This document shows, one piece after another, positions 1-6,787 of a DNA stretch of 8,435 nucleotides (positions are counted from its first letter, which is position 1; every line of letters starts with the position of its first letter). Position numbers and translations under genes: made by a program. The notes beneath the pieces were generated by a model that was not told the origin of the DNA, did not search any database, and saw nothing but the letters and a program-made list of their open reading frames with translations. Source of the DNA: Lachnospiraceae bacterium (GTDB lineage Bacteria > Bacillota > Clostridia > Lachnospirales > Lachnospiraceae); NCBI GenBank assembly GCA_017651385.1, contig JAGCCY010000129.1:1-8435 (forward strand), given 5' to 3'.

Positions 1-2105
1 GAGTCCGTGATACGGCCGTCATCAAGTACCTGGAGCAGGATATTGAACACATCGGGGTGTGCCTTTTCTATCTCATCGAACAATACTACGGAGTAAGGTT
101 TTCTTCTGACTGCTTCGGTCAACTGTCCGCCTTCCTCATATCCCACATATCCGGGAGGCGCTCCGATAAGCCTTGAAACAGAGAACTTCTCCATATACTC
201 GCTCATATCGATACGCACCATATTGGCTTCATCGTCAAACAACGCTTCGGCAAGTGCTTTTGAAAGTTCAGTCTTACCTACACCGGTAGGACCCAGGAAC
301 AGAAACGATCCGATGGGACGGTTCGGGTCCTTTATACCCGCACGCGATCTTATTATTGCTTCGGTAACCTTTTTAACCGCTTCATCCTGTCCTACGACCC
401 TCTTATGAAGTTCTTCGTCCAAATGAAGCGTCTTGTTTCTCTCGGTCTCCGTTAGCTTGTTGAGCGGGATACCCGTCCATCTTGAAATGATCTTTTCGAT
501 CTCTTCTTCGGTGACGGCTTCATGCACAAGTGAAAAATCCTTGTTGTTCTGCGCATTCTCAGCCTGCTCAAGCTGCTTTTTCAGGTTGGGTATCGTGCTG
601 TACGAAAGTTCTCCGGCTTTCTCGTAATCACCGTTTCTGGTCGCGGTCTCGAATTCCGCATTAGCGGCCTCTATCTGTTCACGGAGCTTTGAGAGCTCAT
701 CCACACTGGACTTTTCGTTTTCCCATTTTGCCATGTATGAATCGAGTTCTTCTCTTGCCTCCGAGAGTTCTTTTGATAAGACTTCAAGCCTTTCGGCGCT
801 CAGTCTGTCGGTCTCTTTCTTAAGAGCGGATTCCTCGATCTCAAGCTGCATGACCTTACGTTTGCACTCATCTATCTCCTGAGGCATCGAGTTCATCTCG
901 GTCTTTATAAGGGCGCAGGCCTCATCCACAAGGTCGATCGCCTTATCGGGCAGGAATCTGTCCGTTATGTATCTGTTTGAAAGCGTAGCGGCGCTTACAA
1001 GCGCGTTATCAAGGATCTTAACATGATGGAAGTTCTCGTATCTTTCCTTAAGACCCCTTAATATTGAGATCGTATCCTCGACCGTGGGCTCGTCTACATG
1101 AACCGGCTGGAAACGACGCTCAAGGGCCGCATCCTTTTCAATATATTCCCTGTACTCGTCAAGTGTCGTGGCACCGATACAGTGAAGTTCGCCCCTTGCA
1201 AGCATGGGCTTTAACATATTGCCGGCATCAAGCGCACCGTCAGTCTTGCCCGCCCCTACTATGGTATGAAGCTCATCTATGAAAAGAATGATCTCGCCTT
1301 CGGATTTTTTGACCTCTTCAAGGACAGCCTTAAGTCTTTCCTCAAATTCGCCTCTGTACTTGGCACCTGCCACAAGCGAACCGATATCAAGCGAAAATAA
1401 CCTCTTGTCCTTAAGATTTGTGGGCACATCGCCTGCCACGATCCTTCGTGCGAGTCCTTCCACTACCGCAGTCTTACCTACGCCGGGTTCACCGATCAAT
1501 ACAGGATTGTTCTTTGTCTTTCTTGACAGTATCTGTATGATGTTTCTTATCTCAGCATCACGGCCTATAACGGGGTCAAGCTTATTCTGTCTTGCAACCT
1601 CCACAAGATCACGTCCGTATTTATTGAGCGTATCAGAGGTACTCTCGGGATTGTCGCTTGTAACCTTCTGATTTCCTCTTCCGGACGATAAGGCTTTTAA
1701 AAATCTGTCCCTCGTAAGCCCGTACTCACCGAAAAGTCTTGATACTGCAGGGCTTGCATTTTTCTCTATCGAAAGAAAAAGATGCTCTACCGATACATAG
1801 TCGTCGCCCATCGCCTTTGCCTCGTCTTCGGCAAACGTACGAGCCTTGTTAAGATACTCTCCCACATAAGGGCGCGCTCCCGATACCTTCGGCCTTTTGG
1901 CTATCTCGCTCTGAACCCTTTCCGTAAAATGTTCGGTATTGATGCCCATCTTCTCAATAAGATTAAGGATCAGACTGTCTTCGATCCTTAAAAGCGCCAA
2001 AAGCAGATGCTCCTGCTCGATCTCCTGATTGCCGTACTCAAGCGCAACCTTCTGACATTCTTCGACCGCTTCCTGCGATTTCTGCGTAAACTTAGTGATA
2101 TTCAT
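1..2105 (-). CDS. clpB: ClpB, ATP-dependent protein disaggregase (3' end beyond left edge)
   Basis: ClpB is a cytoplasmic hexameric AAA+ chaperone that pulls polypeptides out of aggregates with DnaK/DnaJ/GrpE. 701 complete codons are visible; the family is about 860 residues, so roughly 160 C-terminal residues lie past the left edge. In order: Clp N-domain (about 1-145); first ATPase domain with Walker A GEPGVGKT (205-212), pore loop KYRGEF (Y250), Walker B ILFIDE (273-278) and ALERRF with arginine finger (327-332); a long coiled-coil middle domain (about 400-525); second ATPase domain with Walker A GPTGVGKT (605-612), pore loop GYVGYEEGG and Walker B VVLFDE (673-678). The full-length middle domain separates it from ClpC and ClpA. 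The start at 2103-2105 follows AAGGGGGTG with a 5-base gap and gives the expected [13 protein letters not shown] amino end. It is monocistronic as far as visible, with its own promoter. The frame is intact. Confidence 0.97.
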   Translation of the reverse strand, partial: MNITKFTQKSQEAVEECQKVALEYGNQEIEQEHLLLALLRIEDSLILNLIEKMGINTEHFTERVQSEIAKRPKVSGARPYVGEYLNKARTFAEDEAKAMGDDYVSVEHLFLSIEKNASPAVSRLFGEYGLTRDRFLKALSSGRGNQKVTSDNPESTSDTLNKYGRDLVEVARQNKLDPVIGRDAEIRNIIQILSRKTKNNPVLIGEPGVGKTAVVEGLARRIVAGDVPTNLKDKRLFSLDIGSLVAGAKYRGEFEERLKAVLEEVKKSEGEIILFIDELHTIVGAGKTDGALDAGNMLKPMLARGELHCIGATTLDEYREYIEKDAALERRFQPVHVDEPTVEDTISILRGLKERYENFHHVKILDNALVSAATLSNRYITDRFLPDKAIDLVDEACALIKTEMNSMPQEIDECKRKVMQLEIEESALKKETDRLSAERLEVLSKELSEAREELDSYMAKWENEKSSVDELSKLREQIEAANAEFETATRNGDYEKAGELSYSTIPNLKKQLEQAENAQNNKDFSLVHEAVTEEEIEKIISRWTGIPLNKLTETERNKTLHLDEELHKRVVGQDEAVKKVTEAIIRSRAGIKDPNRPIGSFLFLGPTGVGKTELSKALAEALFDDEANMVRIDMSEYMEKFSVSRLIGAPPGYVGYEEGGQLTEAVRRKPYSVVLFDEIEKAHPDVFNILLQVLDDGRITD

Positions 2106-2110
2106 ATATT

Positions 2111-2119
2111 CACCCCCTT
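2111..2119 (-). promoter_or_regulatory. clpB ribosome binding site
   Basis: On the minus strand AAGGGGGTG lies 5 bases before the clpB ATG. It differs from the ideal AAGGAGGTG at one position and fixes the start codon. No other in-frame start nearby has a comparable site. Confidence 0.8.
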
Positions 2120-2129
2120 ATTGGCACCG

Positions 2130-2153
2130 GATGCCGGAACAATATCCGGCATC
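2130..2153 (-). promoter_or_regulatory. Inverted repeat in the clpB leader
   Basis: A perfect 9-bp inverted repeat (GATGCCGGA / TCCGGCATC, 6-base loop) lies between the predicted clpB promoter and its ribosome site, ending 12 bases before the latter. No T-run follows, so it is not an intrinsic terminator. A smaller alternative hairpin, GGCA-N5-TGCC at 2123-2135, shares bases with one arm, so the two folds exclude each other. It could be a repressor operator, an mRNA-stabilising 5' hairpin or a temperature-responsive structure. It does not match CIRCE (TTAGCACTC-N9-GAGTGCTAA) or CtsR heptads. The structure is clear; the function is unknown. Confidence 0.5.
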
Positions 2154-2192
2154 GATCTGTGTCTGTTGGATTTAAATCTTTGTTCTATGACT

Positions 2193-2220
2193 ACTATAAC
2201 ACCATTCTGTATTAAAACAA
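2193..2220 (-). promoter_or_regulatory. Predicted clpB promoter (sigma-A type, extended -10)
   Basis: On the minus strand: -35 TTGTTT (2215-2220), 16-base spacer, -10 TATAGT (2193-2198) with TG one base upstream, giving an extended -10 element. The start point would fall near 2186, leaving a leader of about 80 bases. A 10-bp palindrome, GATTTAAATC (2169-2178), sits just inside the transcript and might be an operator, though one that short could occur by chance. The -35 is weak, so the extended -10 would carry recognition. No classical heat-shock operator overlaps it. Confidence 0.55.
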
Positions 2221-2253
2221 TAAAAAACTTATAAATTCTTGGTAAAAGAAAAA

Positions 2254-2401
2254 TTTTTTGAGCAAAGCGTATCGCCTGCGATACGCTCGCGCCGAGCGCT
2301 GTGCCGAAGGCAATAAATACCTTTCGTGCGAGTGCGCATCCTTAGCTGAGCGTTTTTTTGCTTTACATGCAATTTCGAAGAAATTTCCTGTAAAGCAAAA
2401 A
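2254..2401. repeat. Gene-free hairpin cluster, probable dispersed repeat element
   Basis: This gene-free stretch between the zinc operon terminator and the clpB promoter holds several inverted repeats. At 2266-2287 AGCGTATCGC and its exact complement are split by 2 bases. At 2285-2297 GCTCG-CGC-CGAGC forms a short hairpin. TGCC-GAA-GGCA follows near 2311-2321. At 2355-2401 a long hairpin has 13-bp arms (TTTTTGCTTTACA / TGTAAAGCAAAAA), a 3x3 internal loop and an inner AATTTC-GAA-GAAATT stem. The GC-rich half differs in composition from the A/T-rich flanks. Such stacked palindromes are typical of REP/MITE-like intergenic elements. I see no terminal repeats or target-site duplication that would fix the ends, so the boundaries are approximate. 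A minus-strand reading frame across it is not a gene. Confidence 0.5.
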
Positions 2402-2432
2402 GTAACCCACAGACTATAAATCTGCGGGTTAC
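2397..2432 (-). terminator. Intrinsic terminator of the zinc operon
   Basis: On the minus strand GTAACCCGCAGA, a 7-base loop and TCTGTGGGTTAC form a 12-bp stem with one G-U pair, followed directly by TTTTT (2401-2397). It begins 36 bases after the efflux ATPase stop codon and separates the zinc operon from clpB. The T-run is also the end of the next long hairpin. There is no T-run on the other side, so it acts in one direction. Confidence 0.9.
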
Positions 2433-2468
2433 CTGACAGAAAGGAGAAATAATATAACAAAAACCAAA

Positions 2469-4376
2469 TTACTTTAACGCTCTCATTGAGATAAGGATCG
2501 CGATGACCGCAACACCCACATCCGCGAAGATCGCGGCCCACATGGTAGCAAAACCGAGTGCCGCAAGTATTAGCACAAGGACCTTGATGCCTAAGGCAAA
2601 CCATATGTTTTCCTTGACTATGCGCAAAGTCTTTTTGGCGATGCGCTTGGCTTCGACGATCTTTGAAAGCTCGTCGGTCATGATCACGACGTCCGCCGCC
2701 TCGATGGCCGCGTCGCTGCCCATTGCACCCATTGCTATGCCGACGACCGCTCTTGTAAGAACGGGAGCATCGTTGATGCCGTCGCCCACAAAGGCAACTT
2801 TACCGGAAGCTTCGTTAAGTATCTTTTCGATCGAGTCGACTTTATCGATGGGTGACTGATTTGCGTAAAACCTATCGATGCCGACATCCCTTGATACAGC
2901 CTCGGCAGTTTTTTCGTTGTCGCCCGTAAGCATTACGATCGTATCGATGCCGACTTTCCTGCACTCTTTAAGTGCAGCCACGGCATCGTCTTTGATCTCG
3001 TCGACTATATGAAGGTGTCCTGCGAAAAGACCGTCTTCGGCAACATATACCAAAGTTCCGTCCTTTATAACGGACGAACATTTGGCGGTCTCATTAAATT
3101 CGTTTTCATCAAGAACGTCTTTCATGAGCTTTGCGTTGCCCACATAATATGTATGTCCTTCAAAAGAAGCCGCAACACCTTTTCCGGCTATTTCTTTCAC
3201 ATCAGAAACTGTGGATCTGTCGATCTCTTTTCCGTAGCGGTTAAGTATCGAAACCGCGATCGGATGGGTGGAATAACTTTCGCTTATCGCAGCCATCCTT
3301 ATAAGTTCGCTTTCTGCACTGTCTCCGAACCTGGCGATCAGGCTGTCTGAAGGTTCTATCTCGCCAAGTGCAAAATTACCCTTTGTAATGGTACCCGTCT
3401 TATCAAGTACAAGGGTGCTGACCTTGTTTAAGACATCCATATAGTTGCCGCCCTTTATGAGGATACCCTTTTTGCCCGCACCGCCTATGCCGCCGAAGAA
3501 GCTTAACGGAATGCTTATTACCAATGCGCAGGGACACGATATCAGAAGAAACGTCATGCCTCTGTATACCCAGGTAGATATATCCTTTGTGATAAACGAG
3601 CCCGCAAGTATGAGCAAAAGTGCGGCTCCCACGACTATAGGGGTGTAAACTCTCGCAAATACCGTTATGAACTGTTCGGCTTTGCCCTTCTTGGCAGAGG
3701 CTTCCTCGACAAGTTCAAGGACCTTGGAAACCGTGGATCTTGCAAAGTCGGATGTAACCTCAACATTAATGACACCCGAAAGGTTCACGCAGCCGGATAC
3801 TACCGGATCGTTTTCAAATACATCCCTTGGAAGGCTTTCTCCCGTGATGGCGGCTGTATCGATCGAAGATGCACCGGATCTTACGATACCGTCAAGCGGT
3901 ACTCTTTCTCCGGGCTTTATGATGATCATATCTCCTACGCTGACCTCAGAAGGGTCTACCTCGTATTCCGCACCGTCCCTTACGATCCTTGCATAATCGG
4001 GCCTTATATCCATCAAAGCCTTAATGGACTTTCGTGATCTGTTTACAGCGTAGCTCTGGAAAGCTTCGCCTACCTGATAAAACAGTATAACGGCGACCGC
4101 TTCGGTATATTCACCCAAAAAGAACGCTCCGAAGGTTGCGACTGTCATCAGAAAGTGTTCGTCAAAAACCTTGCCGTGGATTATATTTGTAAATGCGGCT
4201 TTTAAAACATCTGCCGCAAGTATTATATATGCCGCAACATACAGGCCCAGGCCCGTCCATTTTATGTATGATATTCCGGTCTTTTCACCGACTATCTCAT
4301 ATAATATGAAAGCGGCCATAGCCACAGCGGCACCGATGGCAATGCGCTTTATCATTCTTTTTAATTTTTTCGTCAT
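2469..4376 (-). CDS. zntA: P1B-type zinc/cadmium/lead efflux ATPase
   Basis: Inner-membrane pump that uses ATP to export Zn(II), Cd(II) or Pb(II). Its 635 residues carry the actuator TGES (178-181), the metal-binding SCPC in the sixth membrane helix (C281, C283), phosphorylation site DKTGT (D325), the HP locus (371-372), TGDN (484-487) and GDGINDAP (531-538). K598 in the seventh helix and D619 (ADVG) in the eighth are the residues known to mark the zinc/cadmium/lead subgroup (P1B-2) rather than copper pumps. There is no amino-terminal HMA domain; the chain begins with a short basic stretch before helix one, and a separate HMA protein is encoded just upstream. Start ATG at 4374-4376 follows AGGAAG (4384-4389) with 7 bases between. 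Third gene of the repressor-HMA-pump operon. Zinc is the likeliest physiological substrate given the repressor's metal site; zntA and cadA are both used for such pumps. Confidence 0.95.
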   Translation of the reverse strand: MTKKLKRMIKRIAIGAAVAMAAFILYEIVGEKTGISYIKWTGLGLYVAAYIILAADVLKAAFTNIIHGKVFDEHFLMTVATFGAFFLGEYTEAVAVILFYQVGEAFQSYAVNRSRKSIKALMDIRPDYARIVRDGAEYEVDPSEVSVGDMIIIKPGERVPLDGIVRSGASSIDTAAITGESLPRDVFENDPVVSGCVNLSGVINVEVTSDFARSTVSKVLELVEEASAKKGKAEQFITVFARVYTPIVVGAALLLILAGSFITKDISTWVYRGMTFLLISCPCALVISIPLSFFGGIGGAGKKGILIKGGNYMDVLNKVSTLVLDKTGTITKGNFALGEIEPSDSLIARFGDSAESELIRMAAISESYSTHPIAVSILNRYGKEIDRSTVSDVKEIAGKGVAASFEGHTYYVGNAKLMKDVLDENEFNETAKCSSVIKDGTLVYVAEDGLFAGHLHIVDEIKDDAVAALKECRKVGIDTIVMLTGDNEKTAEAVSRDVGIDRFYANQSPIDKVDSIEKILNEASGKVAFVGDGINDAPVLTRAVVGIAMGAMGSDAAIEAADVVIMTDELSKIVEAKRIAKKTLRIVKENIWFALGIKVLVLILAALGFATMWAAIFADVGVAVIAILISMRALK

Positions 4377-4389
4377 AACTTTTCTTCCT

Positions 4390-4414
4390 AAAAAGGAGGC
4401 GGAAATCCGCCCCC
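4390..4414 (-). terminator. Attenuator-like hairpin between HMA gene and efflux pump
   Basis: In the 44-base gap before the pump gene the minus strand reads GGGGGCGG-ATTT-CCGCCTCC followed by TTTTT. As RNA this is an 8-bp stem (one G-U) with a 4-base loop and a U5 tract, the form of an intrinsic terminator. The pump's ribosome site (AGGAAG) begins one base after the U-run. Part of the transcripts should stop here, giving more HMA protein and repressor than pump. The short U-tract suggests partial rather than complete termination. Confidence 0.65.
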
Positions 4415-4420
4415 CGTAAA

Positions 4421-4642
4421 TTATTTGCTCACTACTTCCACATCGGGTTCAAGACGCTTTACGATATCGCGCATCTTCTTCTCGACTTCTTTGTCCTTAT
4501 CGTCTTCAACATCATATACCATCTTTGTGGTAAGGAAAGTTACAACACAGTTTGATACTCCATCGATCTTGGCTACTTCGTCCTGGATCTTCTGAGCGCA
4601 GTGTGCACAGTCAAGATCTTCCAAAATAAATGTTCTTTTCAT
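4421..4642 (-). CDS. Stand-alone HMA-domain heavy-metal-binding protein
   Basis: A 73-residue protein consisting of one heavy-metal-associated domain (beta-alpha-beta-beta-alpha-beta ferredoxin-like fold). The metal loop is LDCAHC with D11, C12 and C15. The Asp just before the first Cys is seen in the zinc-binding HMA domains fused to ZntA-type pumps, whereas copper chaperones such as CopZ usually have MxCxxC. It probably binds zinc or cadmium in the cytoplasm and either passes it to the pump, which lacks this domain, or buffers it; that role is inferred. The start follows GAAGGAG (4653-4659) with a 10-base gap, and the ribosome site abuts the stop codon of the repressor gene 17 bases upstream. 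A terminator-like hairpin follows it. A copper role cannot be excluded from sequence alone, but the neighbours argue for zinc. Confidence 0.9.
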   Translation of the reverse strand: MKRTFILEDLDCAHCAQKIQDEVAKIDGVSNCVVTFLTTKMVYDVEDDKDKEVEKKMRDIVKRLEPDVEVVSK

Positions 4643-4659
4643 AATTCTATGACTCCTTC

Positions 4660-4947
4660 TTATTTCTTTTTCTCAGTTATGTGTTCCATACCGATCTTGA
4701 TGATCGATTCCACATGATCGTCGGAAAGAGCATAATACATTGATTTGCCGTCGCGTCTTACCTTTACAAGGTCACTCTGCTTAAGAAGTCTTAACTGATG
4801 AGATACAGCGGACTGATTCATGTTTAATGCATCGGAAAGATCTCCGACGTTTTTCTCGCCCGATAAAAGCTCATATAGAAGTCTTACTCTGGTCGAGTCT
4901 CCGAATACCTTGAAAAGATCGGCAAGATCATATAATTTGTCTTCCAT
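4660..4947 (-). CDS. ArsR/SmtB-family zinc-sensing repressor (CzrA/SmtB type)
   Basis: A 95-residue winged-helix dimeric repressor expected to bind the operator upstream of its own gene and release it when Zn(II) binds. The helix-turn-helix spans about 33-60, with recognition helix QSAVSHQLRLLKQ (45-57), followed by the wing VRRDGKSMYYAL. The last helix carries D76, H78, H89 and E92, which reproduces the D-x-H...H-x-x-E spacing of the alpha-5 zinc site of SmtB (in CzrA the last ligand is His). There are no cysteines, so the CadC/ArsR-type thiolate site is absent. I chose the ATG at 4945-4947, preceded by AAGGAG at a 4-base gap. An in-frame ATG 21 bases upstream has no ribosome site and lies inside the operator. 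First gene of the operon; it could be named czrA or smtB, but orthology is not established. Confidence 0.93.
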   Translation of the reverse strand: MEDKLYDLADLFKVFGDSTRVRLLYELLSGEKNVGDLSDALNMNQSAVSHQLRLLKQSDLVKVRRDGKSMYYALSDDHVESIIKIGMEHITEKKK

Positions 4948-4963
4948 ATTTCTCCTTGCGACT

Positions 4964-4991
4964 AACATATGTTCAACTGTTCATATGTTCA
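4964..4991 (-). promoter_or_regulatory. Probable operator of the zinc repressor
   Basis: On the minus strand the 10-mer TGAACATATG occurs twice in direct orientation (4982-4991 and 4966-4975), a 16-base period. The downstream copy also forms the perfect palindrome AACATATGTT (4965-4974), and CATATG at both ends makes the segment an imperfect inverted repeat. ATATGAAC/GTTCATAT-type half-sites are characteristic of SmtB/CzrA-family operators. The first copy touches the -10 box and the element covers the expected start point, so bound repressor would block RNA polymerase. Operator assignment is inferred from sequence and position. Confidence 0.75.
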
Positions 4992-5018
4992 TTATACATA
5001 ACTGTGTGAAGGTGTCAA
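4991..5018 (-). promoter_or_regulatory. Zinc operon promoter, near-perfect sigma-A consensus
   Basis: The minus strand has TTGACA (5013-5018), a 16-base spacer and TATAAT (4991-4996), both hexamers exact. Directly upstream, 5019-5038 is almost all A and T with a T7 and an A5 run, resembling an UP element. So strong a core promoter fits a system held off by a repressor over the start point. The stop codon of the ABC transporter gene lies only 17 bases upstream of the -35. Confidence 0.9.
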
Positions 5019-5035
5019 TATATTTTTAAAAAAAT

Positions 5036-6787
5036 TTATCTTTCTTTCAGTATCTTACCGTCCTTGACCCTGTATACCATATCACACTTTTCGATAGTCT
5101 GAAGTCTGTGGGCGATAATGATAAGTGTCTTTCTGCCGTGAAGACTGTTGATCGAATCCATGATCGCGGCTTCCGTATCGTTATCGAGTGCGGATGTCGC
5201 TTCATCAAGCACCAATACCTCGGGATCTTCGAAAAGAGCTCTTGCTATACCGATTCGCTGCCTCTGGCCGCCCGATAATCTTATACCGCGTTCTCCTATT
5301 CCCGTATCGAGTCCTTCGGGAAGAGCACGCACAAATTCGTCAAGGCTTGCTTCTTTTAAAGCCTGCCATACCTTATTGTCATCTATATCTTCATCGGCAA
5401 CGCCGAAAGCCACATTCTTTCTGATAGAAGAATCAAGCATAAATATTGTCTGGGGAATATAGCCTATGTTTTTAAGCCAGCCCTGATAATTATCATTTAC
5501 ATTGACGCCGTCTGCATAAATACTGCCCCGCTCGGTCTCAAGAAGTCCGAGCATTACGTCCACGATGGTGGTCTTGCCGGCGCCCGACGAACCCACGATA
5601 CCTATACTCTTTCCCACGGGGATCGTAAGCGATGCATCGTCAAATATATAAGTATCGGTATTCGGATATTTATATGTGATATCCTTAAGCTCTATCTCTT
5701 TAGTCACGGGAAGTTTATCAACATCGACCTTGGCCGCATAGTAGCCTTCATCATAGATGACCGATTTATCGCTTATCTCGGCACGTAAATTATCACTTAC
5801 ACCCATTAAAAACGGTTCAAAATACGAGATCGATGTAAGATATGTGTTCATTCTGTTGGCGCATGGGATAAGTCTCATGGCCACCAGTGCAAGAAGCGTG
5901 ATCTGAGGCATTATATCAACAGCCTCCGCTCCGTTTAAGAGCATCACAAGAAGATATCCCACCATGCCCGCTATCGCAACGGTTTCGATCAGAAGACGGG
6001 GAGTGGAATTAAAAAGTGAATAGCGCTGCACCGCATTTACATAGCCTGCGCCGCACTTTGAATATTCATTGATAAAATACGGTTCTTTCGCGGAGATCTT
6101 GATCTCCTTTATGCCTGTGACCGTCTGGTTTATCCATTTAAAAAGGCCGCTGTAGAAATCCTGGTTTTCCTGTCCGGCTTTCTGCATCGTGGGCTTGATA
6201 AGGACCTTTATAAGGAAAAGAATGGCTACCAGAAGGGCCGTAACGGTGACCGTCATCCAGACATCGGCATAAAAGCTTACCGCTACAAGCGTCACAAATA
6301 CGATCGCCTCGCTTAAAAGCTGCAGTAATGCAAGGATGAGTCCGTACATGTTATTGACATCGCTCGTGATGCTCCTTTGTATCACTGCGCTGTCGGCATT
6401 TAAATAATATTCGTAAGGGCGCTTTACATAGTTGATCATCATGCGCCTTGAAGTCGCAAACTGGTTGGTGTATACAAATCTTAATGTCGCCTTCTGCTGC
6501 AGAAAAAGAAACAGATTCTTTACCACGAAGGCACCGATCAGGGCTATCATCACAAATACCGTAAGGTTTCTCGTACCTTCGATATGAAATGTATCGACGA
6601 TCCACCTAAGATAAGCATGCTTCTCGACGGCATTGTCTTCAAGGATGATATTCATTACAGGTAAGATAAGAGAAACGCCGAGCGTTTCAAGAACCGCACC
6701 TATGAGCATCATTACCACCAAAAGTGCCATTATTCTTTTTTGCTTTTTATCAAGCAGTATGCTTAATTTTTTGATTATCTTTATCAT
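5036..6787 (-). CDS. ABC exporter half-transporter with fused ATPase domain, PglK/MsbA-like
   Basis: A 583-residue membrane protein with an amino-terminal type IV exporter membrane domain (about 1-340, hydrophobic segments near 19-48, 76-96, 155-172, 178-198 and 265-305) followed by one nucleotide-binding domain. The latter shows Walker A GSSGAGKT (399-406), Q-loop Q446, signature LSGGQ (504-508), Walker B VLVLDE (524-529) and switch H560. It would work as a homodimer. The opening, with LLDKKQKR, then ETLGVSLILPVMNII, resembles as I recall the PglK group that flips lipid-linked oligosaccharides, so a lipid or glycolipid substrate is plausible but not shown; no glycan genes are in view. The start overlaps the preceding stop codon as ATGA, with AAGGA only 3 bases ahead, so translational coupling is likely. 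No terminator hairpin follows before the zinc promoter. Confidence 0.9.
   Translation of the reverse strand: MIKIIKKLSILLDKKQKRIMALLVVMMLIGAVLETLGVSLILPVMNIILEDNAVEKHAYLRWIVDTFHIEGTRNLTVFVMIALIGAFVVKNLFLFLQQKATLRFVYTNQFATSRRMMINYVKRPYEYYLNADSAVIQRSITSDVNNMYGLILALLQLLSEAIVFVTLVAVSFYADVWMTVTVTALLVAILFLIKVLIKPTMQKAGQENQDFYSGLFKWINQTVTGIKEIKISAKEPYFINEYSKCGAGYVNAVQRYSLFNSTPRLLIETVAIAGMVGYLLVMLLNGAEAVDIMPQITLLALVAMRLIPCANRMNTYLTSISYFEPFLMGVSDNLRAEISDKSVIYDEGYYAAKVDVDKLPVTKEIELKDITYKYPNTDTYIFDDASLTIPVGKSIGIVGSSGAGKTTIVDVMLGLLETERGSIYADGVNVNDNYQGWLKNIGYIPQTIFMLDSSIRKNVAFGVADEDIDDNKVWQALKEASLDEFVRALPEGLDTGIGERGIRLSGGQRQRIGIARALFEDPEVLVLDEATSALDNDTEAAIMDSINSLHGRKTLIIIAHRLQTIEKCDMVYRVKDGKILKER

Noticed and set aside
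2106..2260. CIRCE or CtsR operator upstream of clpB
   Set aside because: I scanned both strands for TTAGCACTC/GAGTGCTAA and for GGTCAAA-type heptads and found neither.
2355..2401. The long hairpin as a second terminator
   Set aside because: On the minus strand the stem is followed by As, and on the plus strand by GTAACCC, so neither direction has the T-run an intrinsic terminator needs.
2212..2604. A 130-residue minus-strand open frame upstream of clpB
   Set aside because: It overlaps the 3' end of the efflux ATPase in another frame and runs through a strong terminator and several palindromes. It has no ribosome site and no coherent protein character.
4388..4402. AAAAAGGAGG on the plus strand as a ribosome site for a plus-strand gene
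   Set aside because: The frame that follows has no start codon or coding character, and the GGAGG is simply one arm of the minus-strand hairpin.
4966..4968. Upstream ATG that would add 7 residues to the zinc repressor
   Set aside because: No ribosome site precedes it and it lies within the repeated operator motif. The next in-frame ATG has AAGGAG and gives the usual family amino end.
6351..6605. Short open frames inside the ABC exporter and other genes on both strands
   Set aside because: They are out-of-frame shadows of well-supported genes, lacking ribosome sites and recognisable domains.
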